Source: Buttiauxella izardii
GTDB taxonomy: Bacteria; Pseudomonadota; Gammaproteobacteria; Enterobacterales; Enterobacteriaceae
Reading direction: 5' to 3'
Length of the DNA: 64,000 nucleotides
NCBI RefSeq assembly: GCF_003601925.1
Contig: NZ_QZWH01000006.1
Span: 372,001-436,000, forward strand
A model generated the notes under the pieces. That model was not told the DNA's origin and did not search any database. It saw only the letters and a list, made by a program, of their open reading frames with translations. Within the stretch, counting starts at the first letter, position 1; every line of letters begins with the position of its first letter. Shown in pieces: positions 37,025 to 47,504 of this stretch. The position numbers and the translations under genes are program-made.

Positions 37025-38059
37025 ATGACGACTCAGGAAAAGAAAATAACCATTCACGAAGTTGCTGAGGCCGCAGGGGTTTCTGTTACGACAGTTTCTC
37101 TGGTACTTAGCGGTAAAGGTCGCATCTCTCCGGCGACCGGATTACGCGTGAATGAAGCCATCGAAAAGTTAGGTTTCGTGCGTAATCGGCAGGCGGTTTC
37201 CCTGCGTGGTGGGCAAAGCGGCGTTATCGGCTTGATCGTGCGCGATCTGTGCAATCCTTTTTATGCGGAGCTGACGGCGGGCCTGACGGACGAGCTGGAA
37301 AAGCAGGGCAAATTATTGTTCCTGACCCAAAGCGGCGCGCAAGGGCAACATATGCAGCGCTGCTTTGACATGCTGGTGGCGCAAGGCGTGGATGGGATTA
37401 TCGTTGCGGGTGCGGCAGGACAGGGCGCGGATATGCGCGCCATTGCTGAACAAAAAAATCTGCCGCTGGTGTTCGCTTCCCGCGCCAGTTATCTCGACGA
37501 GGCCGATATCATCCGCCCCGACAACATGCAGGCCGCACAGCTTGTGACCGAGCACTTAATCAAACGAGGGCATCAGCGCATTGCGTGGCTGGGCGGCGAC
37601 GGCTCGTCATTAACCCGCGCCGAACGCGTCGGTGGCTACTGTGCCACGCTGTTGCAATACGGTTTGCCGTTCCACAGCGAATGGATTATTGAATGCGAGC
37701 CGAGCCAGAAAAAGGCCGCAGATGCGATCACTACGTTGCTACAACATAACCCGACGATCACCGCCGTGCTTTGCCACAACAGCACCGTGGCGATGGGGGC
37801 CTGGTTCGGATTACTGCGAGCGGGGCGGCAAAGTGGGGAAGGCAGCATCGACAGCTATTACGACCGCCACGTCGCGCTGGCCGCTTTCGCGGAAGTAATG
37901 GACGACGAACTGGATGATTTGCCGCTTACCTGGGTTTCGACGCCCGCCCGTGAAATCGGGCGCAGTGCGGGGCAGCGAATAATCAAGCGAGTGCAAAACG
38001 ATAACGAAGAAGCGCGTAGCCAGATTATGCCCGCTCGGCTGGTGGTTCGGGCGAATTAA
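37025..38059 (+). CDS. malI: LacI-family repressor MalI
   Basis: 344 residues. Helix-turn-helix ITIHEVAEAAGVSVTTVSLV with LSGKGRISPATG hinge-proximal region, then the periplasmic-binding-like core (QSGVIGLIVRDLCNPFYAEL, IRPDNMQAAQLVTEHLI, WLGGDGSSLTRAERVGGYCA). It represses malXY and itself. Start at 37025 fits E. coli; the ribosome site GGAGGA is 12 bases away, longer than usual. A TTG-started 9-codon extension is open but not homologous. Confidence 0.95.
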   Translation: MTTQEKKITIHEVAEAAGVSVTTVSLVLSGKGRISPATGLRVNEAIEKLGFVRNRQAVSLRGGQSGVIGLIVRDLCNPFYAELTAGLTDELEKQGKLLFLTQSGAQGQHMQRCFDMLVAQGVDGIIVAGAAGQGADMRAIAEQKNLPLVFASRASYLDEADIIRPDNMQAAQLVTEHLIKRGHQRIAWLGGDGSSLTRAERVGGYCATLLQYGLPFHSEWIIECEPSQKKAADAITTLLQHNPTITAVLCHNSTVAMGAWFGLLRAGRQSGEGSIDSYYDRHVALAAFAEVMDDELDDLPLTWVSTPAREIGRSAGQRIIKRVQNDNEEARSQIMPARLVVRAN

Positions 38060-38086
38060 AAAAGCCTCCCGTGTGGGAGGCTTCTT
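38058..38086. terminator. Bidirectional terminator malI / ydgA
   Basis: AAGCCTCCC / GGGAGGCTT with a GTGT loop, TTCTTC following on + and TTTTAA on -. It serves two convergent genes. Confidence 0.8.
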
Positions 38087-38104
38087 CAACAATCAACGAT
38101 CAAT

Positions 38105-39664
38105 TTACTGCTGAGGAACAGCCGGAACAGCCGGAACAGCTGGCTCAGCCGGTGCTTCCAGTTCAGGCGCTGGAGCTTCTTCCTGTGCATCCGGTGCCGC
38201 CATACCAAACATGCCTAACAGCTGGCCGATAGGCATTTTCTGGCCGTTTAGCGTCACCTGGCCGTTGGAGTATTGCAGGCTGGAAACCACTTTGTTGTCT
38301 TCCATGGTGGTCACGCGGAACATTTGCCCCATCGCCGCCAGGCCTTTGATTTGCTGGTCAGCCAGTTTTGCCGCTTCTGCTGGCTGGTAGCCTTCGAGCT
38401 GTGCAACTTGAGTCATCAATTCAGTCGCCATATCCACTGGAATCACCAGTTTGCTATCCAGCGATTTCACCACGCGATCAAGTTGTTCTTCAGGCGTGGC
38501 TGGTTCGCCAGTCGCTTGCGCCGGATCTTTCAGGAACAGCGACAGGTTAAAGGTGCTTTCGCCTTTGGCGTTTTTCCAGCTCAACGGCGCAACGGTAATG
38601 ACCGGGTCACCTTTCAACAGAATCGGCAGGTTGGCGGCAAACAGCTCAATAATGCGCTGCTGATAGGCTTCCGGGTTTTGTGCCAGAGCAGGATCAGCCA
38701 GCAGTTTTTGCGATTCAACGTTATATTTCTGGCTGAATTCGTGCACCGCTGCGCCGTCAAGATTACCGACTTTGAGCGTCAATTTTCCGCTGCCGATATC
38801 TTTGTTCTGCACTTTCAGGGAGTTCAGCGTGTAATCGATTTGGCCAGAAAGATGTTTTTTATCTTCCTGCACCTCAGATTTCGCATTGATATTTAAGCCT
38901 TCCAGCACCGCCATTTCTTTGCCTTCAACAGAAATAGCTAACTTCTCAATAGACGCTTTTTGGTTACCGATGCGCTCGATAAATTCGCTGCGCGCGCTGT
39001 CGCCTTCGGTTTTGATACCGTTGAAGGTCATCTGCACATGCTGGCCGTATTCGTTAACGGTATTCACCAGCCCGCTTTGCGCTTCACCGCTGACGGAAAT
39101 TTTGTCACCCTGGCCATCAACATCGGCCTTGAACTGACCGCCGCTGAACGCCACTTTCTCTTCGCCTTTTTCGTAATTCAATGGCAGCAGGCCAATGTCG
39201 GACGAGGTGTCGCCGTTGTAGCCAATACGCGTTTGAGCATCAATAAAGGACTGGCCTTTTGCAATATCAAACAAAGGTTTAGTGGTTGGGTTATTCACAA
39301 GCGTAGTGTGAACCGATGCCATGGAAGGAATCAGATTGAATTTTTTAAGCTGAGCGAACGGGAACGGGCCGTGATCGATGGTTTCATTGAATACGATGCT
39401 TTGATCAGGCTTCAGAATCGCGCTCGTTTTCCCTGCGGTGGGTTTTACAATCAACTGCATCGAACTGTGGAACAGGCCGCGATGATAATCCTGGTAGCTC
39501 AGCGTTAAGCCAGCTTCCGGAGAGGCTTTGTTCAATTCGGCGTTAGCATTACTCACCATTTCAGCCATGCGCCCTTCGAGCTGCTTTCCGGTATACCAGG
39601 CTGTGCCTGTCCACACCACGCCCAGAGCCACAATAACACCTACAGCAACCAGTGATTTTTTCAT
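38105..39664 (-). CDS. ydgA: DUF945 protein YdgA
   Basis: 519 residues, DUF945 family. One N-terminal hydrophobic segment (MKKSLVAVGVIVALGVVWTG) anchors or exports it; the rest is periplasmic, with conserved YHRGLFHS, FNETIDHGPFPFAQLKKFNL and ITVAPLSWKNAKGESTFNLS. The C-terminus is an Ala/Pro/Glu-rich tail with a repeated PAVPAVP pattern. Function unclear. The start at 39664 matches E. coli (MNKSLVAVGV), but an ATG five codons upstream (39679) has a better ribosome site (AGGTG), so it may begin there. Confidence 0.92.
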   Translation of the reverse strand: MKKSLVAVGVIVALGVVWTGTAWYTGKQLEGRMAEMVSNANAELNKASPEAGLTLSYQDYHRGLFHSSMQLIVKPTAGKTSAILKPDQSIVFNETIDHGPFPFAQLKKFNLIPSMASVHTTLVNNPTTKPLFDIAKGQSFIDAQTRIGYNGDTSSDIGLLPLNYEKGEEKVAFSGGQFKADVDGQGDKISVSGEAQSGLVNTVNEYGQHVQMTFNGIKTEGDSARSEFIERIGNQKASIEKLAISVEGKEMAVLEGLNINAKSEVQEDKKHLSGQIDYTLNSLKVQNKDIGSGKLTLKVGNLDGAAVHEFSQKYNVESQKLLADPALAQNPEAYQQRIIELFAANLPILLKGDPVITVAPLSWKNAKGESTFNLSLFLKDPAQATGEPATPEEQLDRVVKSLDSKLVIPVDMATELMTQVAQLEGYQPAEAAKLADQQIKGLAAMGQMFRVTTMEDNKVVSSLQYSNGQVTLNGQKMPIGQLLGMFGMAAPDAQEEAPAPELEAPAEPAVPAVPAVPQQ

Positions 39665-39795
39665 TCTGTGATAGTCCATATTAAGTGCACCTGCCGCTCC
39701 GGCAGATGATTGAAACGCCTCATATAGAGGCGTTTACGAAACTAATCTTAAAGCTTAGCAATCTTGCTTAAAAAGATCAGTAAGTTGCTTAAAAC

Positions 39796-40968
39796 TCAGA
39801 TTTTGGTGTAAACCCGCGCGACGCGTCCGACACCACTGATGGCAACCGGTGATTCTTGTGCAGAAATAAACGCTGACTCGCCAGGTTTAAGTACCAGTTG
39901 CTGACCCTCTTTACTCAACACCGCTTCGCCTTCAGTGCAGAACACAATGGCGGCACTTGGCTGCGCAAGGCTTGCTTGCTGCGTGCTGAGGTCATGTAAA
40001 GAGAAAGCAAAGTCATCAACCGGAATAGGGAAGTCCAGTTCAGTTGCGTGTTTTTCAGGTTGAGTCAGCAATTCTGCCGCTGGTTTTGGCTCAAACTTCA
40101 CATTGGCGACCAGCTCGGGAATGTCGATATATTTTGGCGTCAAGCCCGCACGAAGTACGTTATCGGAGTTCGCCATCACTTCAAGGGCGACGCCTTTCAA
40201 ATACGCGTGTGGCGTTTCAGCGAACAGGAACATCGCTTCACCGGGTTCTAATTTCACCACATTTAACAGCAGCGGAGAGAACAAACCGCTGTCGTCCGGG
40301 TAGAACTCAGAAATCACACGAATGGTTTCCCACGGCTCGCCTTGCTGGTTGTTCAGCGCCGCTTTCAACACGCTCAGCGCAAGGGATTTCTCTTCACCTT
40401 TCATATTTAGCAGGCTGGCGAAAAGCTGCGACAAACGTTCAGCATTTGGTTCCTGCAAGAAATGGGCGATGGCCGGATGCGCGCCCGAAACCGGCTGCAA
40501 CAGCGAAACAATATCGGAGAACTCGCGGAACGCGTTCATGGCAAGGAAAGGCGTTAATGCAAACACCAATTCTGGCTTGTGATTAGGATCTTTGTAGTTA
40601 CGCTCGGCGGCATCTAAAGGAATACCCGCCGCATTCTCTTTAGCAAAACCTAATTCAGACGCTTTTTTGTTCGGGTGCACCTGAATAGAAAGAGGTTGAT
40701 CGGCGCACAGCACTTTGAAGAGAAATGGTAACTCACCAAAACGCTCTGCAACGGCCTTGCCTAAGAGAGTAGACTTGTCAGCATCAATCACATCGCGCAG
40801 TGAACGAGTCTGGCCATTATCAAGAATTTTTGAGCTACTTTTAGGGTGTGCGCCCATCCAAAGTTCTGCCATAGGCTGATTTTCTGGATTGGCTACGCCA
40901 TAAAGTTCGGTTAACGCAGTTTTACTTCCCCAGGCATAGTTTTGCACTGAGTTAATGAGTTTTTGCAT
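39796..40968 (-). CDS. manA: Mannose-6-phosphate isomerase ManA
   Basis: 390 residues, type I zinc phosphomannose isomerase, interconverting mannose-6-P and fructose-6-P. Zinc ligands are in LSIQVHPNKKASELG (Gln, His), DPNHKPELVFALTPF (Glu) and FAETPHAYLKGVALEVMANS (His). Start at 40968 (MQKLINSVQNYAWGSK) follows CAGGG. Divergent from fumA. Confidence 0.97.
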   Translation of the reverse strand: MQKLINSVQNYAWGSKTALTELYGVANPENQPMAELWMGAHPKSSSKILDNGQTRSLRDVIDADKSTLLGKAVAERFGELPFLFKVLCADQPLSIQVHPNKKASELGFAKENAAGIPLDAAERNYKDPNHKPELVFALTPFLAMNAFREFSDIVSLLQPVSGAHPAIAHFLQEPNAERLSQLFASLLNMKGEEKSLALSVLKAALNNQQGEPWETIRVISEFYPDDSGLFSPLLLNVVKLEPGEAMFLFAETPHAYLKGVALEVMANSDNVLRAGLTPKYIDIPELVANVKFEPKPAAELLTQPEKHATELDFPIPVDDFAFSLHDLSTQQASLAQPSAAIVFCTEGEAVLSKEGQQLVLKPGESAFISAQESPVAISGVGRVARVYTKI

Positions 40969-41163
40969 TGTTAAGCCCTGTTGGAATCTAGACAAAGTTG
41001 CTGCTATTAAACCAATTATCCGTTGTGAAGTAACCAGGGGATTAAAAAGTCGGTGTAGTCTCAGTTTTTGTTAAAAAATTGTGTAGGATATTTCGACCTG
41101 GATTGTGAACGTAGCGCCACGTTTTCGCAGAAAGATAAAAATTAATATGTAAGTGAGAGAACA

Positions 41164-42810
41164 ATGTCTAACAAAGCCTTTCATTATCAAGAACCGTTCC
41201 CGTTAAAAAAAGACGAAACAGAATACTACCTGCTCAGCAGTGATTATGTTTCGGTGTCAGAGTTCGAAGGGGAGGAAGTCCTGAAAGTCGACCCCAAAGC
41301 CCTCACGTTACTCACCCAACACGCCTTCCACGATGCCTCTTTTATGTTGCGCCCGGCGCACCAACAGCAAGTCGCCGATATCCTCAACGACCCGGAAGCC
41401 AGTGAAAACGACAAATACGTCGCGCTGCAATTCCTGCGTAACTCTGAAATCGCCGCCAAAGGTATTTTGCCAACCTGCCAGGACACCGGCACGGCAATCA
41501 TCATGGGCAAAAAAGGCCAGCGTGTATGGACCGGGGGTGGCGATGAAGAAGCGCTGTCTCGCGGCGTCTACAACACCTTTATTGAAGACAACCTGCGCTA
41601 TTCGCAAAACGCGGCGCTGGATATGTATAAAGAGGTGAATACCGGCACCAACCTGCCAGCGCAAATCGATCTCTACAGCGTTGATGGCGCGGAATACAAA
41701 TTCCTCTGTATTGCCAAAGGCGGCGGTTCAGCGAACAAAACTTATCTGTATCAGGAAACTAAAGCGCTGCTGAGTCCAGGCCGCCTGAAAGAGTACCTGG
41801 TCGAGAAAATGCGCAGCCTCGGCACGGCGGCTTGCCCGCCTTACCACGTTGCGTTTGTGATTGGTGGAACCTCTGCCGAAGCGACGCTCAAAACCGTGAA
41901 ACTTGCGTCAACTAAATATTATGACGGCTTGCCAACGGAAGGTAACGAGCATGGCCAGGCGTTCCGCGATGTTCAGCTTGAAGAAGAGTTGCTGAAAGAA
42001 GCGCAAAACCTCGGTTTAGGCGCGCAGTTTGGCGGAAAATATTTTGCTCACGATATTCGAGTCGTGCGCCTGCCACGCCACGGAGCATCTTGCCCGATCG
42101 GCATGGGCGTTTCTTGCTCTGCGGATCGCAACATAAAAGCGAAGATCAACCGCGACGGTATCTGGATTGAGAAACTGGAGCACAACCCTGGCAAGTTTAT
42201 TCCGCAAGAGTTGCGCCAGGCGGGTGAAGGCGAGGCGATCAAAGTCGATCTGAATCGCCCAATGAGCGAAATCCTCAAGCAGTTGTCGCAATACCCCGTT
42301 TCCACTCGTCTGTCGTTAAGCGGGACAATTATTGTGGCGCGTGACATCGCCCACGCTAAACTCAAAGAACGTATCGACAACGGCGAAGGTTTGCCGCAGT
42401 ACATCAAAGATCATCCGGTGTATTACGCAGGCCCGGCTAAAACGCCAGAAGGTTATGCGTCCGGTTCGCTTGGGCCGACAACGGCAGGGCGTATGGATTC
42501 ATACGTTGATTTGCTGCAAGCCAACGGCGGCAGCATGGTGATGTTGGCAAAAGGCAACCGCAGCCAGCAAGTGACCGACGCCTGCCACAAACACGGCGGA
42601 TTCTATCTGGGCAGCATCGGCGGCCCGGCGGCGGTACTGGCGCAACAAAGCATCAAGAGCCTGGATTGTGTTGAATATGCAGAACTGGGAATGGAAGCCA
42701 TCTGGAAAATCGAGGTGGAAGACTTCCCGGCCTTTATTCTGGTCGATGACAAGGGCAATGACTTCTTCCAGAAAATACACGCCTCACAATGCACACGATG
42801 CGTGAAATAG
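41164..42810 (+). CDS. fumA: Class I fumarate hydratase FumA
   Basis: 548 residues, [4Fe-4S]-dependent dimeric fumarase of the TCA cycle. Cluster cysteines are expected in [33 protein letters not shown] and [16 protein letters not shown]. The product is close to E. coli FumA; FumB is also similar, but the fumA-fumC neighbourhood decides. GAGAGAACA precedes the ATG. fumC follows after a strong terminator, as in E. coli. Confidence 0.96.
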   Translation: MSNKAFHYQEPFPLKKDETEYYLLSSDYVSVSEFEGEEVLKVDPKALTLLTQHAFHDASFMLRPAHQQQVADILNDPEASENDKYVALQFLRNSEIAAKGILPTCQDTGTAIIMGKKGQRVWTGGGDEEALSRGVYNTFIEDNLRYSQNAALDMYKEVNTGTNLPAQIDLYSVDGAEYKFLCIAKGGGSANKTYLYQETKALLSPGRLKEYLVEKMRSLGTAACPPYHVAFVIGGTSAEATLKTVKLASTKYYDGLPTEGNEHGQAFRDVQLEEELLKEAQNLGLGAQFGGKYFAHDIRVVRLPRHGASCPIGMGVSCSADRNIKAKINRDGIWIEKLEHNPGKFIPQELRQAGEGEAIKVDLNRPMSEILKQLSQYPVSTRLSLSGTIIVARDIAHAKLKERIDNGEGLPQYIKDHPVYYAGPAKTPEGYASGSLGPTTAGRMDSYVDLLQANGGSMVMLAKGNRSQQVTDACHKHGGFYLGSIGGPAAVLAQQSIKSLDCVEYAELGMEAIWKIEVEDFPAFILVDDKGNDFFQKIHASQCTRCVK

Positions 42811-42823
42811 AAATCTCAGACAA

Positions 42824-42848
42824 ACCGCCCAAATGGGCGGTTTTTTTT
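42824..42848 (+). terminator. Terminator between fumA and fumC
   Basis: ACCGCCC / GGGCGGT stem with an AAAT loop and eight T residues. fumC must therefore have its own promoter or read-through transcription; E. coli fumC is separately transcribed too. Confidence 0.9.
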
Positions 42849-42871
42849 GCTCAAAATCTAAGGAGTATGAA

Positions 42872-44269
42872 ATGGCATCCGTTCGCAGTGAAAAAGACTC
42901 AATGGGCCCGATCGACGTTCCGGCAGACAAATTGTGGGGCGCGCAAACCCAGCGCTCACTTGAGCATTTCCGCATTTCCACTGAAGAAATGCCCACCGCG
43001 CTGATCCACGCGCTGGCGCTGACCAAACGTGCCGCCGCTAAAGTGAATATGGATTTAGGCTTGCTGGTTTCCGAGCGCGGTAACGCCATTATCGAAGCCG
43101 CCGATGAAGTGCTGGCGGGCAAACATCCCGATGAATTTCCGTTAGCCATCTGGCAAACCGGCTCCGGCACACAGAGCAATATGAACATGAATGAAGTGCT
43201 GGCGAACCGGGCGAGTGAAATCCTCGGCGGGGTGCGCGGCATGGAACGCAAAGTTCACCCGAATGATGACGTGAATAAAAGCCAAAGCTCGAACGACGTC
43301 TTTCCAACGGCGATGCACGTTGCGGCGGTGATTGCCGTACGCGAGCAACTGATCCCCGAATTAAATGTGCTGAAAGAAACGTTGCAGGGCAAAGCTGAAG
43401 CCTTTAAAGACATCGTAAAAATTGGCCGCACCCATTTGCAAGATGCCACGCCGTTAACGCTGGGCCAGGAGATTTCCGGCTGGGTGGCGATGCTTGAACA
43501 TAATCTCAAACATATCGAAAACAGCCTGCCGCACGTGAGCGAACTGGCGTTAGGCGGAACAGCTGTCGGAACCGGGCTGAACACGCACCCGGAATATGCC
43601 GTGCGCGTGGCGAAAGAGCTGGCTGAAATCACTCAACAATCGTTCATTACCGCGCCGAATAAATTCGAAGCGCTGGCGACCTGTGACGCGCTGGTTCACG
43701 CGCATGGTGCGCTAAAAGGGTTGGCGGCATCGTTGATGAAAATTGCCAACGATGTGCGTTGGTTATCTTCCGGGCCGCGTTGCGGGATTGGCGAAATCGC
43801 CATCCCAGAGAACGAACCGGGTAGCTCCATCATGCCGGGCAAAGTAAACCCGACGCAGTGTGAAGCCATGACCATGCTGTGCTGCCAGGTGATGGGCAAC
43901 GACGTGGCTGTGAATATGGGCGGTGCATCGGGCAACTTTGAGTTAAACGTCTACCGCCCGATGGTGATTCATAACTTCCTGCAATCGGTGCGTTTGCTGG
44001 CGGACGGCATGGAAAGCTTTAACGAACATTGTGCCGTGGGTATCGAACCCAATCGCGACCGCATCACGCAGTTGCTCAATGAATCGTTGATGTTGGTGAC
44101 GGCGCTGAACACACATATCGGCTACGACAAAGCCGCAGAAATTGCCAAAAAAGCCCATAAAGAAGGGCTAACATTGAAGGCGTCGGCCCTTAAACTCGGG
44201 TATCTCACCGAAGATGAGTTTGACGCCTGGGTGCGCCCGGAAGAGATGGTTGGCAGCATGAAATATTAA
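42872..44269 (+). CDS. fumC: Class II fumarate hydratase FumC
   Basis: 465 residues, iron-free tetrameric fumarase. The superfamily signature [17 protein letters not shown] is present, as are [13 protein letters not shown] and [18 protein letters not shown]. Stable under oxidative stress and iron limitation where FumA fails. AGGAG at 42861 precedes ATG 42872; the frame is open 13 codons further, but through the terminator. Confidence 0.97.
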   Translation: MASVRSEKDSMGPIDVPADKLWGAQTQRSLEHFRISTEEMPTALIHALALTKRAAAKVNMDLGLLVSERGNAIIEAADEVLAGKHPDEFPLAIWQTGSGTQSNMNMNEVLANRASEILGGVRGMERKVHPNDDVNKSQSSNDVFPTAMHVAAVIAVREQLIPELNVLKETLQGKAEAFKDIVKIGRTHLQDATPLTLGQEISGWVAMLEHNLKHIENSLPHVSELALGGTAVGTGLNTHPEYAVRVAKELAEITQQSFITAPNKFEALATCDALVHAHGALKGLAASLMKIANDVRWLSSGPRCGIGEIAIPENEPGSSIMPGKVNPTQCEAMTMLCCQVMGNDVAVNMGGASGNFELNVYRPMVIHNFLQSVRLLADGMESFNEHCAVGIEPNRDRITQLLNESLMLVTALNTHIGYDKAAEIAKKAHKEGLTLKASALKLGYLTEDEFDAWVRPEEMVGSMKY

Positions 44270-44278
44270 GTCACTAAA

Positions 44279-44332
44279 GCGTCATCCGACAATTCGGTGT
44301 AAATGGTGGATGACGCCTGTGGCTTATCCACC
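44279..44332. repeat. REP-like repeat with overlapping hairpins
   Basis: GCGTCATCC (44279-44287) pairs with GGATGACGC (44308-44316), and GTGGAT pairs with ATCCAC further on, giving two alternative hairpins between fumC and tus. The latter matches the repeat at 21984. Confidence 0.6.
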
Positions 44333-44354
44333 TTACAAAATCTACTGACGACAG

Positions 44355-45281
44355 TTACTCGCAATACAAATGCAGGCGCGGGATCACCAACTGTAACGGC
44401 TGCGCATCCGGTTTATAACGATGGCGAATATTATCCGCATCGTAATTTAATAATTCCCCTATCTCTGGCGGTGCCTCGCCGTTATCCCGATTACACAGCA
44501 CGATTAATGGTGACGGGCAGGCGTGCTGCACCTGCTTTTTACGATCCTGATACCAGGCTCGAGCCAGCGGCTGCACTTTGACAGGCCGCTTGATCTTCAG
44601 GCGCACGTTATCCGAAAGCCGGGTGATGGAATCCAGCTCGCGGGTGATTTGTTCCGCCCATTGTTCGCGGGTATACGGCGGCACAGCGCGATTAGCCAGC
44701 AGGCTTTTTTCAAGTATTTCGATGACTTCACGGCGGGTGTAATTCTTGATGATTTGCTTATTCGCCCAGCCAAAATTCAGCGTAGTGGGGTTTTCCAGCA
44801 ACGTAATCGTGCGATAGGCATTGAGCGTGATGAGGCCGGGCAGATGTCGGTGAACCCACTCAAAACGCTGCACGCTAGGTAAACCAGACTCCACGCTGAT
44901 AATGTTTTCCAGCTCTTGTTTACGCTGGTTAATTTGCGCAATCAGCGCCTGAGTCTGGCCGCGTTGTGCTTCATCCACTTGATAGCAAAGGGCACCCGGC
45001 AGGCGTTTCGCGGCTTTGCTGCTGGTTTTCTCCGATTGCTGCTGAATAAACAGATGGGTGAAATGGGCAACGGTGGCCTGATGCGCCTCTTTACCGAGGA
45101 GCTGCTTCACTTCGATTTGAGTCACCGAATCATGCTCTTTACCTTTATCGACGGCAGGTAACTGAAAGACACGGCCAACCAATAAATGATAACTATCAAG
45201 CTGTTCCCGTAATTGATGCAGGTCGCGCTCAAGCTCGCGAAAACTGCTGGTTAAGCGCTCAATCAAATCATATTTCGCCAT
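44355..45281 (-). CDS. tus: Replication terminus-binding protein Tus
   Basis: 308 residues. Conserved stretches include RIEVKQ-like [64 protein letters not shown] and [20 protein letters not shown]. It binds Ter DNA and stops forks coming from one side. The C6-binding pocket residues (His in HRHLPG, Ile, Phe) are present. Start at 45281; an ATG four codons upstream lies in the Ter site. Bound Ter would block its own promoter, as in E. coli. Confidence 0.96.
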   Translation of the reverse strand: MAKYDLIERLTSSFRELERDLHQLREQLDSYHLLVGRVFQLPAVDKGKEHDSVTQIEVKQLLGKEAHQATVAHFTHLFIQQQSEKTSSKAAKRLPGALCYQVDEAQRGQTQALIAQINQRKQELENIISVESGLPSVQRFEWVHRHLPGLITLNAYRTITLLENPTTLNFGWANKQIIKNYTRREVIEILEKSLLANRAVPPYTREQWAEQITRELDSITRLSDNVRLKIKRPVKVQPLARAWYQDRKKQVQHACPSPLIVLCNRDNGEAPPEIGELLNYDADNIRHRYKPDAQPLQLVIPRLHLYCE

Positions 45282-45289
45282 TTTGCCAT

Positions 45290-45312
45290 CCATTAGTTAC
45301 AACATACTAAAG
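45290..45312 (-). other. Ter replication fork arrest site (TerB-like)
   Basis: The - strand reads AGTATGTTGTAACTAA, the full Ter core (consensus AGNATGTTGTAACTAA), 12 bp before tus. By analogy with E. coli TerB it should stop forks moving toward lower coordinates, the same direction as tus transcription, and lets forks moving up pass. Confidence 0.93.
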
Positions 45313-45381
45313 AATTTATAGCACAGGGAGAGCGACCTGACCACCAGCGTTGTGATCGTCAGGCAGGGGAAAAAGGGATTT

Positions 45382-46698
45382 TTAGCGGCGAGGTGTGATG
45401 GAGGCGAGCGGCAATGGCGATTCGGTTTTTATCGGCCAGCTAAAACGGAAGCGAGCACCGCCCAGCGCGCCACTGTCGACGATGACATTGCCTTCCATCG
45501 CAGTGGCGACAGAGTGAACGATAGCCAGCCCCAGCCCACAGCCGCCGGTTGCGCGGTCACGACTTGGGTCGAGACGCACAAACGGTTCAAACACGCGTTC
45601 GCGTTCTTCGGCAGGAATACCCGGGCCATCATCTTCCACCTGCAAACACGCGGTGGCGCCATCCAGCCACAAACTCACGCGTAGCTTCTCTTTGCTGTAA
45701 CGGAGCGCGTTGTTCACCAGGTTATCGGTCACGCGCTCCATCAGGCGCAGATCGATCAGTCCAAAGTTTCCGCTGGCGGGTGTGTCCAGCAAGATATCCA
45801 GATGCGGGTGGATAATTCGAACGTCGGCGATGTGCTCATCGAGCCAGCGCGGAACGTCAACGCTCGCCAGTTGCAGTTCGGTTTGCGGGCGATCGAGGCG
45901 GGCGTAGGTCAGCAATTCTTCAATCAAGCCTTCAAGCTGGCCGATATCACGGTTTAACGCCAGTGACTCCGCTTCTGTCAGGTTGTCGCTCATTTCTAAA
46001 CGGTAACGCAAGCGCACCAGCGGCGTTCGCAGTTCATGAGCAATCCCGTCAATCAGCAGTTTCTTACTGGCGATTTGCGCGTTAATACTATCCGCCATCT
46101 GGTTAAAGGCGACGCCTAAACGCTCAAAACTGGAAGCGCTGTCGAAATGAATACGTTCATCCAGATGCCCTTTGCCTAACCTTTGCGCTGCGGTTTCCAG
46201 TTTTAGCATGTCCTTCCAGTGCGGACGCATCCAGATAAATACCGGAAAGGCGAGGGAGATCGCAATAAACGCCATCAGCGCTACATCCAGCAAACGCATC
46301 TGATGCAGGAAAAACAGATAAGGGATTGGGCCAACTGCCAGAACATAATGGCTGCGGGGAATGCGCTGAATAAAGGTGTATTCATCATCCAGGGCGACAA
46401 TTTCGCCTTCACGTAAATGATGCATCGTCATGTCGTCGAGCTTGAATTTGTCCATCGGCTCAATGCGCAGTTTGAAAGACAAATTAAGGTCGAGATCTTT
46501 AACGGTTCGGTTCCAGTCCCGTGGCGGGATTTCGCGCAGTTCGCTGCGCATTAAATACAGCGAACTTTTCATTAAATCATCAAGAGACTGGCGGCCAGCG
46601 CGTTCAGCGGTGAATTTGTACACCAGCCCAACCAGCATGGTCATCAACAGGAAGCAGACGAACAGCAGAAGATAAAACTGGATAAAAAGCTTTTTCAT
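45382..46698 (-). CDS. rstB: Sensor histidine kinase RstB
   Basis: 438 residues. Two helices (about 10-28 and 137-157) flank a periplasmic domain of about 110 residues; a HAMP domain, the phospho-acceptor box GIAHELRTPLVRLRYRLEMS, and the ATPase boxes (VTDNLVNNALRYS, VEDDGPGI, GGCGLGLAIVHSV) follow. It phosphorylates RstA, in E. coli in a PhoPQ-linked, acid and low-magnesium context. Its start overlaps the rstA stop (TGATG). Confidence 0.95.
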   Translation of the reverse strand: MKKLFIQFYLLLFVCFLLMTMLVGLVYKFTAERAGRQSLDDLMKSSLYLMRSELREIPPRDWNRTVKDLDLNLSFKLRIEPMDKFKLDDMTMHHLREGEIVALDDEYTFIQRIPRSHYVLAVGPIPYLFFLHQMRLLDVALMAFIAISLAFPVFIWMRPHWKDMLKLETAAQRLGKGHLDERIHFDSASSFERLGVAFNQMADSINAQIASKKLLIDGIAHELRTPLVRLRYRLEMSDNLTEAESLALNRDIGQLEGLIEELLTYARLDRPQTELQLASVDVPRWLDEHIADVRIIHPHLDILLDTPASGNFGLIDLRLMERVTDNLVNNALRYSKEKLRVSLWLDGATACLQVEDDGPGIPAEERERVFEPFVRLDPSRDRATGGCGLGLAIVHSVATAMEGNVIVDSGALGGARFRFSWPIKTESPLPLASITPRR

Positions 46699-47429
46699 CA
46701 GGCTTCACTTTCCCAGGCGTGAGGCGCGAAAAGATAGCCTTTATTACGCACCGTTTTGATACGGAAAGGTTCGGTAGCACTGTCGTAGAGTTTTTTTCGC
46801 AGGCGCGAAATGGCGACATCAACGCTCCGATCCAGCCCGTCATAGGTCACGCCGCGTAAATTTTTTAGTAATGCATCGCGATCCATTATCTGCCCGGCGT
46901 GAGTCGCCAACTCCCACAACAAATCAAAATCGGCTGTGGAAAGGGTGATGTTTTCTGCACCCAGCGTCACCTGACGGTTTACCGGATCGATACATAGCGT
47001 GCCAAAACGCATCGCTTTATGCGGTTTAAGTGCATTAGAACTATTGCTTTCGACCGTTTGTTGCGCAGAAACACGCTGGCGCAAATGCAGGCGCAAACGA
47101 GCCAGTAAAACGGCAGGCGGTGTGGTTTTTAGAATGTAATCGTTAGCGCCCATCTCCAGCGACAAAATATGGTTCATGTCGCTGTCCAGAGAAGTCAGAA
47201 GAACAATCGGGCCGTCCCATTGCGGGCGAAGATCTCGGCACAACGTCATGCCGTCTTTGCCTGGCAGCATCACGTCAAGCAGCACAAGGTCAGGGCGCTG
47301 CTGTGCAATAGTCGCTTCGGCGCAATCGCCACGGCTTTCGACAATCACTTCAATGTCATGCTTGCCGAGGTATGCGGCAATTAACGCTCCGACTTCTGGA
47401 TCGTCTTCTACATATACGATTTTGTTCAT
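46698..47429 (-). CDS. rstA: Response regulator RstA
   Basis: 243 residues, OmpR type. Receiver with acidic pair EDD (10-12), phospho-Asp in DLVLLDVMLPGKDG and Lys in DYILKTTPP; C-terminal winged helix (LSTADFDLLWELATHAGQIM, DGLDRSVDVAISRLRKKL, IKTVRNKGYLFAP). It activates asr and others in E. coli. Start at 47429 fits E. coli (MNTIVFVEDD). The upstream open frame of 21 codons is not homologous. The usual neighbour ydgC is absent. Confidence 0.95.
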   Translation of the reverse strand: MNKIVYVEDDPEVGALIAAYLGKHDIEVIVESRGDCAEATIAQQRPDLVLLDVMLPGKDGMTLCRDLRPQWDGPIVLLTSLDSDMNHILSLEMGANDYILKTTPPAVLLARLRLHLRQRVSAQQTVESNSSNALKPHKAMRFGTLCIDPVNRQVTLGAENITLSTADFDLLWELATHAGQIMDRDALLKNLRGVTYDGLDRSVDVAISRLRKKLYDSATEPFRIKTVRNKGYLFAPHAWESEA

Positions 47430-47485
47430 AGCCCGGCACTTCAGATCAAAAGGGAAACATACACTGCTAAATGTTTTTACACCAT

Positions 47486-47502
47486 AAATCATGGGTAAAC
47501 AG
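47486..47502 (-). promoter_or_regulatory. PhoP-box-like direct repeat upstream of rstA
   Basis: On the - strand TGTTTA-CCCAT-GATTTA: two hexamers 11 bp apart centre to centre, matching (T/G)GTTTA at 6/6 and 5/6. rstA is PhoP-activated in E. coli. It sits over the folM 3' end, about 60 bp before rstA. Confidence 0.55.
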
Positions 47503-47504
47503 AT

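Noticed and set aside
38273-38896. 207-codon ORF antisense to ydgA
   Set aside because: Lies fully over a conserved gene in another frame, with no recognisable domain or ribosome site; a shadow frame.
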